Counted from the stretch's first letter, positions 44,860-54,295 are shown. The stretch is 64,000 nt of DNA from Deinococcus marmoris (GCF_001949125.1 NZ_MSTI01000077.1:1-64000), one strand, 5' to 3'. Notes: generated from the sequence alone by a model not told the origin. Program-made: numbers and translations.

Positions 44860-45945
44860 TCAGGTGTCGTGGGTGGAACGCTGGGGTGTGGAGGGTGGTG
44901 CGGGGCGGGTGGGTACGCTCCTGGCCTGTTCGAGGACAGCGCTGGGACGGCCCAACTGTCCGCTAGCCCGGCGGATCAGGGCCAGCCGCTGAATCAGCAG
45001 AATCCCGGCCAGCAGCGCGGTGCCCACGACAGCGATCAACACACGCTGGCCGGGCAGCAGGATCACGCCCAGCAGGGTGAAATAGGCCAGCATCAGCAGC
45101 AGGTAGGTGTTCAGGCTGTTGCCCCGCTGCGCGCTCAGCAGCGCGTCCACGTAATCGGGACCGCTGTTCTGGGGGGCGGGCAGGTTGTAGGTGGGCAGGT
45201 GCTGGTCCTGCTGCACGTCGATCACCAGCGCCGTGATGTTGTCAGGGCCGCCCGCGTCGTTGGCGGCGTCGATCAGACAGCGCACCACCGAGTCCGGGAC
45301 CAGTGGACGGGCCAGCAGTTCCAGCAGTTCGGTGTCGGTAACCACGCTGCTCAGGCCGTCGCTGCACAGCAGGACCCGGTCCCCGGCGCACAGCCGCAGC
45401 CCGAACAGTTCCAGCCGCACCCGTTCCTCGCCGCCCAGCGCATTGCTGACCACGCTGCGCCACTGGTGGTCCCTGGCTTCCTCCTCGGTCAGGTGGCCCA
45501 GCCGCACCTGCTCGCTGACCCAGGAGTGGTCCTCGGTCAGGCGGTGCAGTTGGCTGCCGCGCAGCAGGTAGGCGCGCGAATCGCCGACGTGGGCGATCAT
45601 CAGTGCGCCCCGGTCGATCAGCGCGGCAATCAGGGTGGTGCCCATGCCCATGTACTCGCCGACGGCGTGGCGCAGCACTGACACGTTGGCCGCCTGCACA
45701 GCCTCCGCCAGCCGTGCGGGCGGCGAGGTGCGGCGGGACAGGTAATGGCTGCTGAGGGCTTCCAGCGCCAGCGTGGCCGCGAGTTCCCCGGCGGCGTGTC
45801 CCCCCATGCCGTCGGCCACCGCAAAGAGGCCGCCCTGGGGCAGGTTCAGCGCCAGGGCGGCGTCCTGATTGACCCCACCTCGTCGCTGACGACCCACATC
45901 CGTCAGCAGGCCGTATGACCAGTTGGACGCTCCAGCAGCCTGCAT
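44860..45945 (-). CDS. PP2C-type serine/threonine phosphatase with C-terminal membrane anchor
   Basis: A 361-aa protein phosphatase. The PP2C domain (about 10-240) has [65 protein letters not shown] and [15 protein letters not shown], all metal-site Asp present, so it should be active. Residues about 280-325 form two membrane helices ([35 protein letters not shown]). It probably opposes Hanks-type kinases near the membrane; none is adjacent here. ATG 45945 is chosen because TATAGT on the minus strand (45952-45957) is six bases before it. Confidence 0.9.
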   Translation of the reverse strand: MQAAGASNWSYGLLTDVGRQRRGGVNQDAALALNLPQGGLFAVADGMGGHAAGELAATLALEALSSHYLSRRTSPPARLAEAVQAANVSVLRHAVGEYMGMGTTLIAALIDRGALMIAHVGDSRAYLLRGSQLHRLTEDHSWVSEQVRLGHLTEEEARDHQWRSVVSNALGGEERVRLELFGLRLCAGDRVLLCSDGLSSVVTDTELLELLARPLVPDSVVRCLIDAANDAGGPDNITALVIDVQQDQHLPTYNLPAPQNSGPDYVDALLSAQRGNSLNTYLLLMLAYFTLLGVILLPGQRVLIAVVGTALLAGILLIQRLALIRRASGQLGRPSAVLEQARSVPTRPAPPSTPQRSTHDT

Positions 45946-45959
45946 GCGCCCACTATATG

Positions 45960-46463
45960 TCACCCGCCCTTACTCAACTCTATAAAACATCTCATCTTTC
46001 TGATAAAGCGTCGTTTGCGGCAGTTTTATGTGTTCAGACACCAAATTTTTGCCGTACATGGTCAGGGAAAAGATCATTCTGGAGCTGTTTTCTGGAACGG
46101 AGGCCAGCTTGCGTGAAGGTTGGCAGCGTGGAGGATGATCTGGTCCCCCGATACGGATTCCGTCTAGAACGCGGCAGAAATCGGGACTGCGCCGATGCCC
46201 ATACTCCACGCCCTGAGCCTGTTTTTCCCCTGCTCACTGTCCGCTCCAGAACAGCGCCTACGACTGGGACAGCTCGGAGCGAGGATGCCTGGACGCCTGC
46301 TCGGATCTCTGGCATTTTCAATCCCTCTCAATCGCAGTCCGTATCGCCTGCGGCGGCGTGCTGGGCCGCCCTTGACCTAGTCACGGCTGGATAGACAAGT
46401 TTGCAGGGGCCTGCGGCGAGGCGGGACTCCTGGTGGCGGCACTTGCGCCTGTTCACAGCCCGG
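45960..46463. other. intergenic region with degenerate repeats
   Basis: About 500 bases between the phosphatase and gatA. The left half is somewhat AT-rich and the right half contains the inverted repeat copy at 46153-46213 and a CAATCGCAGTCC tract near 46331-46342. The short frames on both strands show no family similarity and no good starts. I see no RNA gene. Confidence 0.4.
46153..46213 (-). repeat. degenerate interspersed repeat (copy 2, inverted)
   Basis: Read on the minus strand, GGGCGTGGAGT, GTCCCGATTTCTGC and AGACGGAATCCGT occur in the same order as in the copy at 27802-27860. Spacers differ, so the copies are old. Confidence 0.6.
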
Positions 46464-46477
46464 TACACTGGCGCGGT

Positions 46478-47947
46478 ATGTCGCTGCCGTCCACTGACCC
46501 CCACTCTGCCGCCGAACTCGTCCGCACCGTGCAGGCGGGTGAAACCACCGCTGCCGCCCTGCTGGCCGCCGCCCGCGCCCGCGCTGAAGCGGCCAGCGGA
46601 CTGAATGCGCTGATCAGCCTGAACGACCACGCCGACGAACAGGCGGTGGCCGTGCAGTCGCGTCTGGCGGCGGGCGAATCCCTGCCGCTGGCGGGTCTGC
46701 CAATGGTCATCAAGGACAACCTCAACCTGAACGGCACGCGCACCACCTGCGGTAGCCGGATGCTGGAGCATTATGTCAGCCCCTATACCGCCACCGCCGT
46801 GCAGCGCCTGCTGGACGCGGGCGCGGTGATCGTGGGCAAGGCCAATATGGACGAATTTGCGATGGGCAGCTCCGGCGAGAGCAGCGCGTTTGGCCCGACG
46901 CTGAATCCCTGGGACACCTCGCGCGTGACCGGTGGCACCAGCAGCGGCAGCGCGGCAGTGGTGGCAGCGGGTCTGGTGCCCGTGAGTCTGGGCAGCGATA
47001 CGGGCGGTTCGGTGCGGCAGCCTGCGGCGCTGTGCGGGGTGTACGGCCTCAAGCCCACCTACGGGCGGGTCAGCCGTTACGGTCTGGTGGCCCATGCCAG
47101 CAGCCTGGATCAGATTGGCCCGGTGGCCCGCAGCGCCGCCGATCTGGCCCTGCTGATGAACGTCATCGCCGGACACGATGGGCGCGACGCCACCAGCCTG
47201 GACGCGCCGCCCGCCTTTGCCGCCGGAACGCCCGAAGACCTGCGCGGCCTGCGCGTTGGTGTGATCACCGAGAGTCTGGGCGGCAACACGGCGGGCGTCA
47301 GCGCCGTGCTGAACGCCACCCTGGACGCGCTGCGTGGTGCGGGTGCAAGCGTGGCCGAGGTCAGCCTGCCCGCCCTGAAACACGCCATCGCCACCTATTA
47401 CCTTATCTCCATGCCCGAAGCCAGCAGCAATCTGGCCCGCTATGACGGCATGGTCTACGGCAGCCGCGAACCAGGGGGCGACGTGCTGGGCAGCATGACC
47501 CGCACCCGTGAACGCGGTTTCGGGCGCGAGGTCCAGCGCCGCATCATGATCGGCACCTACGCCCTCAGCAGCGGCTATTACGACGCCTATTACAGCAAGG
47601 CCACCCGTGTACGCAGGTTGATCGCCAATGAATTCAGCGCCGCCTTCGCAGACTTTAACGTGCTGGTCACGCCCACCAGTCCCTTTCCGGCCTTCCGACT
47701 GGGCGAGAAGATGAACGATCCGCTGACCATGTACGCCGCCGATGTGGATACGGTAGCGGTCAACCTCGCGGGCCTGCCTGCCCTGAGCGTCCCCGCCGGA
47801 TTTGAGGAAGTGGACGGCAAGAGGTTGCCCGTGGGTGTGCAATTTATCGCGCCCGCCTTGCAGGACGAATTGCTGGTCAGAATCGCGGGCGGGCTGGAAG
47901 GGATCGGTGCGGTGCGGGCGGAAGAGGCTCCGGGCTATGCGGGCTGA
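46478..47947 (+). CDS. gatA: aspartyl/glutamyl-tRNA amidotransferase subunit A
   Basis: A 489-aa amidase subunit that liberates ammonia from Gln for transamidation of mischarged Asp-tRNA-Asn or Glu-tRNA-Gln. The Ser-cisSer-Lys triad is in MVIKDNLNLNGTRTTCGSRM (Lys) and RVTGGTSSGSAAVVAAGLVP and SLGSDTGGSVRQPAALCGVY (Ser). The length is normal. TACACT (46464-46469) lies eight bases before ATG 46478, giving a leaderless or nearly leaderless mRNA. gatB and gatC are not in the window. Its end overlaps the S41 peptidase gene by eleven bases. Confidence 0.95.
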   Translation: MSLPSTDPHSAAELVRTVQAGETTAAALLAAARARAEAASGLNALISLNDHADEQAVAVQSRLAAGESLPLAGLPMVIKDNLNLNGTRTTCGSRMLEHYVSPYTATAVQRLLDAGAVIVGKANMDEFAMGSSGESSAFGPTLNPWDTSRVTGGTSSGSAAVVAAGLVPVSLGSDTGGSVRQPAALCGVYGLKPTYGRVSRYGLVAHASSLDQIGPVARSAADLALLMNVIAGHDGRDATSLDAPPAFAAGTPEDLRGLRVGVITESLGGNTAGVSAVLNATLDALRGAGASVAEVSLPALKHAIATYYLISMPEASSNLARYDGMVYGSREPGGDVLGSMTRTRERGFGREVQRRIMIGTYALSSGYYDAYYSKATRVRRLIANEFSAAFADFNVLVTPTSPFPAFRLGEKMNDPLTMYAADVDTVAVNLAGLPALSVPAGFEEVDGKRLPVGVQFIAPALQDELLVRIAGGLEGIGAVRAEEAPGYAG

Positions 47948-49109
47948 TCTGGAGGCGTATCTGGATGGTGCGCTGGAGATCATTCAAAAGGAAGCGCTAT
48001 ACGCGGGCCGGGTGGACTGGGCGCAGATGACGCGGGAATGCCAGAAATTGTGCGCCGACGCGCAAACGACGATGGACTGTTATCCCGCGCTTCGGCACGC
48101 GCTGGCGGCGCTGGGCGATGGGCACAGTTTCCTTGGGGAACCCGGCTGGCAGGAGATCATTCCAGGCGATTTTGGCCTGACCTGGATGGGCGGCGTCGTG
48201 GTGGAACTGCATCCGCAGGGGCCAGCGGCACAGGCTGGCCTACGGTTGGGTGACAGGCTACTGGCGGTGAATGGTCAGGCGATTGGAGCAGGGTTGATCG
48301 CCGGGTATCCGAAGGACGTGGTGAGGACAGGGCAGAGCATGACCGTCACCGTTCAACGCGGCGATATCGTGCTGGAGGCTGCCGATCTACCGCGCTTCAC
48401 CTTCACGCCTCAATCGTCGCTCGTCCGGCCAGGAGTGGGCCTGTTGGTCTTGCCTAAGCACGGGGGCAGCGGCCAGCTCAGCGAGGGCGGCACCTATCAA
48501 AGCGCTGTGCAGTCGGCATTGCTGGACCTTGCCAGTCAGGGCGCAACTCGCTGGATTGTCGATTTACGCCTGAATCTGGGCGGCAACTGCTATCCCATGC
48601 TGGCCGGACTGGGGCCGCTGACTGGCGAGGGTCTGCTGGGATCGTTCGTGAGGGGTGAGCAGCGCTGGCCCTGGCACTACGAGCGTGAGGACAGAGACGG
48701 CGTGGATACGGCAGTGGCCTTCATGCTCGAACAGGCCGATCAGCGTGCCTGCGAGGTCTGGGTTTCCAGCCGGGTCTTTCCCACTGTGTCAGACGACGTT
48801 CCGGTGGCCGTTCTCCTCTCTGGGATGACCGCCAGTTCCGGTGAGGTGGCTGCGCTGTCAATGCTGGGCCGCGCGGGGACGCGCACCTTCGGCCAGCCGA
48901 CGCGCGGCAAGACCATTGGAAACAGCACGCATGACCTGCCAGACGGCGCGGCACTGGTGATCTCTGGCGTACTGGAGGCCGACCGTACAGGCCAGATTTA
49001 CGACGGCCCCATTCCGCCCGATGTCCACATTGAGACCGACTGGGCCGAATTTCAGACCGCTGCCGATCCGGTACTGGCCGCTGCCCTGGAATGGCTGGAA
49101 ACGGCCTGA
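47937..49109 (+). CDS. S41 family peptidase (tail-specific protease type)
   Basis: A 390-aa protein with no signal peptide. The N-terminal part has YPALRHALAALGDGHSFLGE, the usual start of S41 catalytic cores. A PDZ-like domain lies at about 75-150 (GGVVVELHPQGPAAQAGLRL followed by GDRLLAVNG). The catalytic core has RWIVDLRLNLGGNCYPMLAG and SGMTASSGEVAALSMLGRAG with the nucleophile Ser, then FGQPTRGKTIGNS with the Lys. It therefore looks active and probably cytoplasmic, which is less usual for S41. ATG 47937 overlaps gatA and should be coupled to it. Confidence 0.88.
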   Translation: MRADLEAYLDGALEIIQKEALYAGRVDWAQMTRECQKLCADAQTTMDCYPALRHALAALGDGHSFLGEPGWQEIIPGDFGLTWMGGVVVELHPQGPAAQAGLRLGDRLLAVNGQAIGAGLIAGYPKDVVRTGQSMTVTVQRGDIVLEAADLPRFTFTPQSSLVRPGVGLLVLPKHGGSGQLSEGGTYQSAVQSALLDLASQGATRWIVDLRLNLGGNCYPMLAGLGPLTGEGLLGSFVRGEQRWPWHYEREDRDGVDTAVAFMLEQADQRACEVWVSSRVFPTVSDDVPVAVLLSGMTASSGEVAALSMLGRAGTRTFGQPTRGKTIGNSTHDLPDGAALVISGVLEADRTGQIYDGPIPPDVHIETDWAEFQTAADPVLAAALEWLETA

Positions 49110-49113
49110 AGGC

Positions 49114-50040
49114 TCACGCCCACACCCGTACCACCTTCAACTGCTCCCCATTCCCGTCCACCACGGCCACCAGTTCGCCGCCCAGCGTGACCACATGCCG
49201 CCCGACTTCCGGGCGCTGGGGGCGTTTTCCCTGGCGCAGTTCGCGGGCCATCAGGTCGTCGGCTTCAATGCACGGAAAGTCCAGTGCGTTCAGATCGCTC
49301 AGACCCGTGGCGTCCTCTAAATTCTCCATCTGCACGGCGTCGGCAAGGCTGTAGCGGCCCACCCGCGTCCGCACCAGACCAGCCAAATGGGCTGGCAGAC
49401 CCAGCGCCGCGCCCACGTCCCGCGCCAGTGAGCGCAGATAGGTGCCGCTGCCCACGCTGGCGCGCACCAGCAGCGTGGGAAACTCGCCCAGCGCTTCCGG
49501 TAGGAGAAAGGTCAGGCCCGTTTCGGCAGGCGTCCAGTCCTGCGGGTCAAAGGTGCGCGGCGCGTCCTGCACGCGGTCATAGACGCCCAGCAACTCCAGC
49601 GAGTGGATCACCACGTTCCGCGCGGGCAGGTCCAGCTCGCCCCCGGCCCGCGCCACCGCGTAGGCGCGCTGCCCGCCCACCTGAATGGCGCTGTACTGCG
49701 GGGGAATCTGCTTCTGAAGGCCAGTGAACTGTGTCAGGAGTGCCCCGATTGCATCGGCGTCCAGCAGTGAAACGTCCGCCGTCTCACTGATCGGCCCCTC
49801 GGCGTCCAGCGTCGGCGTTCCCGCGCCCAGGCTGATCCAGGCCAGATAGTCCTTGCTGTCGGCCTCCATGAACTGCACCACCTTGGTGCTGCCCTCTACC
49901 GCCAGCACCAGCACCCCGGTAGCCAGCGGGTCCAGCGTGCCGGTGTGGCCCACCCGCTTGGTCTTGCGGGCGCGGCGGGCGCGGTTCACCACGTCGTGCG
50001 AGGTCAGGTGCAGGGGTTTATCAACGGCAATCACGGGCAT
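49114..50040 (-). CDS. truB: tRNA pseudouridine(55) synthase TruB
   Basis: A 308-aa enzyme that forms pseudouridine 55 in the T-loop of tRNAs. The catalytic Asp lies in KTKRVGHTGTLDPLATGVLV. Further family blocks are KDYLAWISLGAGTPTLDAEG, QIPPQYSAIQVGGQRAYAVA and VGSGTYLRSLARDVGAALGL. A C-terminal PUA-like region is present. TACACT on the minus strand (50047-50052) is six bases before ATG 50040, so it is leaderless. It is convergent with the S41 peptidase gene, with only four bases between stops. Confidence 0.96.
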   Translation of the reverse strand: MPVIAVDKPLHLTSHDVVNRARRARKTKRVGHTGTLDPLATGVLVLAVEGSTKVVQFMEADSKDYLAWISLGAGTPTLDAEGPISETADVSLLDADAIGALLTQFTGLQKQIPPQYSAIQVGGQRAYAVARAGGELDLPARNVVIHSLELLGVYDRVQDAPRTFDPQDWTPAETGLTFLLPEALGEFPTLLVRASVGSGTYLRSLARDVGAALGLPAHLAGLVRTRVGRYSLADAVQMENLEDATGLSDLNALDFPCIEADDLMARELRQGKRPQRPEVGRHVVTLGGELVAVVDGNGEQLKVVRVWA

Positions 50041-50246
50041 GGGCGGAGTGTAGAGGGTGAAGGAAGGCACGAGGCTTAGCGGCCTCTATGACTTGCTGGA
50101 ATTTATGGCCTGCCCGTCTGGAGTAGACCCTCGCTGTTGCCGCGCCGTCCCTTTGTTCCTGGAGCAGAGGGGAAAAGACCATGCCTGCGTGCCACCGCCC
50201 TTTTTCAGGGCTGCCGCAAAGTCAGTTTTTAGGGTGGCTCCCACGG

Positions 50247-50393
50247 CTTAACCCCTCTGCTCCGCAGCTTTGCAAGTCCGCCCCTCCAGGGCACCTCCCC
50301 TTGAGGAGAGGCAAGGAGATAGCGTGTGGCACAGTGAATTGTCATTCTTGGCCCCCCTTGAGGGGAGCTGGCAGTGAGGCTGACTGAGGGGTT
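50247..50393. repeat. 147-bp palindromic interspersed repeat (copy 2)
   Basis: CTTAACCCCTCTGCTCCGCA at the left and CTGAGGGGTT at the right match the copy at 3694-3840, with the same inverted ends AACCCCTC/GAGGGGTT and internal CCTCCCCTT/AGGGGAG stems. It lies in a 470-base gap between truB and the small membrane-protein gene. Nothing else is recognisable in that gap apart from the promoter at its right end. Confidence 0.8.
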
Positions 50394-50508
50394 ATCTCTT
50401 TGCCTTTCAGTCCATGTTTTGTCCAGATTCCGTGACTTTGCGGTAGCCCCGCCGCCCTTTTTTCCATAGCCCACATCCCACACCCCTCAACCCCCTAAAC
50501 TACCGGGC

Positions 50509-50892
50509 GTGCTGCGTGCCTCGTTCTGGTTGACTGCCCTGTTGTTCATTCCGCTGGGGCTGCTGTTGTATTTTCTGCCGCCTGCGCTGGCGGCCACGCT
50601 GGGGGTTTCACCGCTGTGGCTGCCGCGTTTTGCGGGTGGGCTGCTGCTGGCCTGGGGAGCCTTTCAGGTGGCGGCGGGATTTGAGCCGGACGCGGTCCGG
50701 GTGGGTGGGCTGGCCGGGGGCAATCTGCTGACGGTGGCCGCCCTGCTGCCTGCTGCCCTGCGCGGCGACGCCTTGCCGCCCGCTGTGCGGACGCTGATGC
50801 TGGCGCTGTCGGGGGCGTTGCTGTTGCTGGCGGTGGTGGCCCTGCTGGCCGTGCCGTCCCGCCGCAGACCGTCCGCTAAGGTGGAGCAATGA
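50509..50892 (+). CDS. membrane protein, 127 aa, four helices
   Basis: Four hydrophobic segments fill most of the protein: SFWLTALLFIPLGLLLYFLP, RFAGGLLLAWGAFQVAAGF, GLAGGNLLTVAALLPAAL and LMLALSGALLLLAVVALLAV. I recognise no functional motif. TAAACT (50496-50501) lies seven bases before GTG 50509, so leaderless expression is likely. The stop overlaps the pseudouridine synthase start (ATGA). Confidence 0.7.
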   Translation: MLRASFWLTALLFIPLGLLLYFLPPALAATLGVSPLWLPRFAGGLLLAWGAFQVAAGFEPDAVRVGGLAGGNLLTVAALLPAALRGDALPPAVRTLMLALSGALLLLAVVALLAVPSRRRPSAKVEQ

Positions 50893-51650
50893 GCGGTGAG
50901 AGATTACAGAAGCGGCTGGCCCGTGCCGGGGTGGCTTCCCGCCGCGCCGCCGAGGAACTGATCAGGGCTGGGCGCGTGCAGATCAATGGCGTGGTGGCCA
51001 CGCTGGGCCAGACGGTCACCGAGGCCGACGACATTCGTCTGGACGGGCAGTTGCTGGACACCGGGGCGGTGCAGAAGGTGACCTACGCGCTGTACAAACC
51101 GCGCGGTTATGTGACCACCGCCAGCGACGAGTACGGGCGCAAGAACGTGCTGGACGCCATGCCGAATATTCCCGGCCTGCACCCCATCGGACGGCTGGAC
51201 CGCGACTCAGAGGGGTTGCTGCTCCTGACCACCGACGGCGATCTGACCCTGAACCTGACCCACCCGCGCTACGGCCACGAGAAGGCGTACCGCGCCTGGA
51301 CGCACGGCGAGGAGCCGCCCACGCAGGACGAGCTGGACCAACTGGTGGAGGGCGTGATGCTGGAAGACGGTCTGGCCACCGCCATCACCGCCACCCCCGC
51401 CAGCGACGGCGCGTTTATCACCCTGGGCGAGGGCCGCAAACGTCAGGTGCGCCGGATGCTGGAAGCCATCGGCCACCCGGTGGGCCGCCTGATGCGCTAC
51501 CGCGTGGGCGGCTACTGGCTGGGCGACATGGACGTGGGCGAATACGGCGAACTCAGCGAGCGCGATTTGCAGGGGCTGCTGGACCCGCAGACCATCCCGG
51601 CGGTCATCTGGGACGGCAACTGGGAATTGATGGGACGCCGCTGGGGATAG
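50889..51650 (+). CDS. RsuA/RluB-family pseudouridine synthase
   Basis: A 253-aa rRNA modification enzyme. The N-terminal S4 RNA-binding domain has RLQKRLARAGVASRRAAEEL. The catalytic domain has YALYKPRGYVTTASDEYGRK and the Asp motif HPIGRLDRDSEGLLLLTTDG. RQVRRMLEAIGHPVGRLMRY is the family C-terminal block. It modifies a single U in 16S or 23S rRNA; which one cannot be told from sequence. The ATG overlaps the membrane-protein gene by four bases. Confidence 0.92.
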   Translation: MSGERLQKRLARAGVASRRAAEELIRAGRVQINGVVATLGQTVTEADDIRLDGQLLDTGAVQKVTYALYKPRGYVTTASDEYGRKNVLDAMPNIPGLHPIGRLDRDSEGLLLLTTDGDLTLNLTHPRYGHEKAYRAWTHGEEPPTQDELDQLVEGVMLEDGLATAITATPASDGAFITLGEGRKRQVRRMLEAIGHPVGRLMRYRVGGYWLGDMDVGEYGELSERDLQGLLDPQTIPAVIWDGNWELMGRRWG

Positions 51651-51845
51651 GGGGGTTGATGGTGGAAGGTTGAGGGTTGATGGAAAAGGAATGGGGACAA
51701 GTGCCTTCATCCCTCGCCCTCTGCGGGAGATGGAGTCGCAACTGCGGCAGGAAGAGGGGGCCACTCAGCGGGCCGCGACCTCAAACAAGTCACCCTGGCC
51801 CCTCTCCATCACCCATCAACTTTCAACCATCAACGCCCCATCTGC

Positions 51846-52279
<434 letters not shown>

Positions 52280-52292
<13 letters not shown>

Positions 52293-52663
52293 GCACCACC
52301 CGCCGCCTCTTCCTTTCCGGGAGGGGCGGCTTCTTTTGCTGGTTTCTGTCCGGGCTGGGCCAGCTTCAGGCCGATCAGCACGGCGATCAGCAGCGTCAGC
52401 AGCACCATACGGATGGGGGAGAGGCTTTCCCCGAACATGCTGGCCCCGACGATCACTGTGCCCACCGCGCCGATGCCCGTCCACACGGCGTAGGCGACGC
52501 TCAGCGGAATGGTCTTGATGGCCCGCGACAGCGCCTCGAAGCTGAAGACGGCGCAGATCAGGAAAGCGACGATGTATCTGGAATCCTGCTGCTCCAGCTT
52601 CAGCGCCGTGGTGAAACCCACCTCGAACACGCCCGCCAGCGCCAGCCATAGCCAGCCGTTCAC
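52280..52663 (-). CDS. SMR family transporter, second subunit (Gdx/SugE-like)
   Basis: A 127-aa four-helix small multidrug resistance protein. It has FEVGFTTALKLEQQDSRYIV, AIKTIPLSVAYAVWTGIGAV and the Glu in helix 1 (GVFEVG) that binds substrate and proton. The AYAVWTGIGAVG motif is typical of guanidinium-type (Gdx) SMR proteins rather than EmrE. After helix 4 (LIAVLIGLKLAQPG) it carries an extra tail of about 23 residues (KPAKEAAPPGKEEAAGGAGE), longer than usual for SMR. The tail is encoded opposite the rnpB 3' end and terminator. GTG 52663 overlaps the first SMR gene (GTGA). Confidence 0.88.
52302..52337 (+). terminator. rnpB terminator inside the SMR coding sequence
   Basis: GCCGCCTCTTCC (52302-52313) pairs with GGGAGGGGCGGC (52319-52330, with G-U and mismatches), followed by TTCTTTT. 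It lies just after the RNase P RNA and within the last codons of the convergent SMR gene. Confidence 0.65.
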
Positions 52664-52968
52664 GAGGTCACCTTGAGGCCGATGATCAGCAGCACGGCGA
52701 CGCCCAGCAGGCCCAGGCTCAGTGCGTTGGTGCGGTCCTTGAAGATCAGCGTGCCGACCAGGGTGGTCCCCACCGCGCCGATTCCGGTCCAGACCGCGTA
52801 GGCGGTGCCCAGCGGAATAGTCTTGATCGCCTCGGCCAGGAAGCTGAAGCTGACGACAGCGCATAGCAGGAACAGCCAGACATAGTTCTTATTCTTCTGT
52901 TCCATCTTCAGGGCGGTGGTAAAGCCGACTTCAAACAGTCCGGCCAGCAGCAGGGCGATCCATCCCAC
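52660..52968 (-). CDS. SMR family transporter, first subunit (Gdx/SugE-like)
   Basis: A 102-aa four-helix membrane protein with LLAGLFEVGFTTALKMEQKN, AIKTIPLGTAYAVWTGIGAV and the conserved Glu of helix 1. Its length is normal for SMR. Paired, overlapping SMR genes usually make an obligate heterodimer, as in YkkCD or EbrAB; here both subunits have the Gdx-type motif, so guanidinium or small cations are possible substrates. GGAGAC precedes ATG 52968 at a usable distance. Its promoter faces the divergent TetR gene. Confidence 0.9.
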   Translation of the reverse strand: MGWIALLLAGLFEVGFTTALKMEQKNKNYVWLFLLCAVVSFSFLAEAIKTIPLGTAYAVWTGIGAVGTTLVGTLIFKDRTNALSLGLLGVAVLLIIGLKVTS

Positions 52969-52983
52969 GGGGGGTCTCCTTGA

Positions 52984-53055
52984 TTTAGCAAGAGCGTGCT
53001 AAATGCATGGGATAGAAATACCACAGTTTCTTGGTTATCGCAAGGGTGTGCTAAA
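52984..53055. promoter_or_regulatory. two TetR operator candidates in the SMR/TetR divergent region
   Basis: A perfect palindrome TTTAGCA-N6-TGCTAAA (52984-53003) lies just upstream of the SMR gene, and a second, imperfect copy TATCGCA-N6-TGCTAAA (53036-53055) lies 32 bases further, just before the TetR start. A repressor dimer at each site would control both divergent transcripts. Confidence 0.8.
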
Positions 53056-53065
53056 ACATGTGCAT

Positions 53066-53662
53066 ATGCCCCGCATCGTCGACCACGATCAGCGCCGCGC
53101 CGAACTGACAGAGGCGGTCTGGAGTCTGATCCGCGAGCAGGGGCTGGCCGGGGTGACCATCCGCAACCTCTCGGAACGTAGCGGGTGGTCCAGCGGGGCC
53201 ATTCGCCATTACCTCCCCAACCGCGAGGCCATCCTCAATTTTGCGGCGCAGCAGATCGGCGAGCGGGCCTGGCAGAGGCTTCAGGCCATCCCCACCAGTG
53301 ACGATCTTTTCCAGGATTTTCTGAACCGCCTGGAGGTCACCCTGCCGCTGGACGAGGAAGGCCGCGTGTGGCTGGAGGTCTGGCTGGCCTTTGTGGGCGC
53401 GGCAGTCAGCGATCAGGACTTCGCGGATGCCCAGGGCGTGCTGTACCGCGATCTGAACGCCGTTTTCGTGGAAGCGTTCAGCGGGTTTGCACAGCGCGGC
53501 TGGTTGCCCGCGTCTGATCCCCAGGCGGCGGCCACCGAGATTCACGCCCTGCTGGACGGCCTGAGTGTGCATCTGCTTCTGCACCAGATCACGCCGCAGC
53601 AGGCCCGCACGACGCTGCAAGTCGCGCTGTCGCGGATGCTGATCGATCCTGGCTCAGCCTGA
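53066..53662 (+). CDS. TetR family regulator of the SMR pair
   Basis: A 198-aa repressor. The N-terminal helix-turn-helix has AVWSLIREQGLAGVTIRNLS and ERSGWSSGAIRHYLPNREAI, as in BetI-like TetR proteins. The C-terminal domain is helical, with RVWLEVWLAFVGAAVSDQDF. ATG 53066 is the start giving a usual MPRIVDHDQRR N-terminus; upstream in-frame codons lie in the operator. It likely represses the SMR genes and itself, released by the exported cation; the inducer is unknown. Confidence 0.88.
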   Translation: MPRIVDHDQRRAELTEAVWSLIREQGLAGVTIRNLSERSGWSSGAIRHYLPNREAILNFAAQQIGERAWQRLQAIPTSDDLFQDFLNRLEVTLPLDEEGRVWLEVWLAFVGAAVSDQDFADAQGVLYRDLNAVFVEAFSGFAQRGWLPASDPQAAATEIHALLDGLSVHLLLHQITPQQARTTLQVALSRMLIDPGSA

Positions 53663-54037
53663 GCGCCGGAAATCCACTGCCGCCAGCACGAATCCGGCGA
53701 TCAGCAGCACGCCGCCAATCGGGGTAATCGCGCCCAGCCACTTCACGCCCGTCAGCGCCAGGATGTACAGCGTGCCGCTGAAGATCACGGCCCCGCCCAG
53801 CAGCAGCATGGGCGCGCGCCGCTGCTCCGGCTGCGTGCCCAGCGCCAGCAGGGCCAGCGCGGCGTACATCTGATAGCGCACGCCAGTCTCGAAATCGGCC
53901 AGCAGTCCCGGTTCCAGCGTGCCCTTCAGCCCGTGCGTGGCAAAAGCCCCCAGGGCCACGCCCAGCGCAGCCAGAATGGCCCCGGTCTGAAACGCGGGCA
54001 GCGAGGCGGCGGGGCTTGCGGAACGGGTCATTCGCAT
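53654..54037 (-). CDS. DUF423 family membrane protein
   Basis: A 127-aa protein with about four helices and the family patterns ALGVALGAFATHGLKGTLEP, FETGVRYQMYAALALLALGT, and VKWLGAITPIGGVLLIAGFV. DUF423 proteins are widespread inner-membrane proteins of unknown function. ATG 54037 is preceded by a weak site. The 3' end overlaps the TetR gene 3' end by nine bases. Confidence 0.88.
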   Translation of the reverse strand: MRMTRSASPAASLPAFQTGAILAALGVALGAFATHGLKGTLEPGLLADFETGVRYQMYAALALLALGTQPEQRRAPMLLLGGAVIFSGTLYILALTGVKWLGAITPIGGVLLIAGFVLAAVDFRRSG

Positions 54038-54203
54038 GTCTTCAGCTTAGGCGGGTGGCGGTGGGGATTTGTCCTGACGGGTGGGGGAGAGGTGGGAAAG
54101 GCGCGATGCCCCCACAGGTGTTTGCAGAAGTGCTAATTTGCCGTCAACAGCGGCTTTCCCTGGCCCGCGCAGCACCCGAAATCCCGCTCTCGGCTCCAAT
54201 GTC

Positions 54204-54295
54204 TGGGAAGACAGGTGGGAAAAAATAGAGAACCAGGGGGAATCCAGGGGAAATTGTGGGAGCAGGTGGTAATTCTTGGGTGGGCTTGTTACACT
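54204..54295 (+). promoter_or_regulatory. mraZ promoter with MraZ-type TGGGN boxes
   Basis: TGGGA (54257-54261), TGGTA (54267-54271) and TGGGT (54277-54281) form three direct repeats with five-base spacers, the arrangement known for MraZ binding upstream of mraZ in other bacteria. TACACT (54290-54295) follows as -10, so bound MraZ would cover the -35 region. Extra TGGGA pairs occur at 54204-54220 (12-base period) and, downstream, at 54371-54385 (10-base period). Confidence 0.75.

Noticed and set aside
45960..46463. Small genes in the phosphatase-gatA gap
   Set aside because: The frames are short, overlap the degenerate repeat, and lack starts with promoter or ribosome signals.
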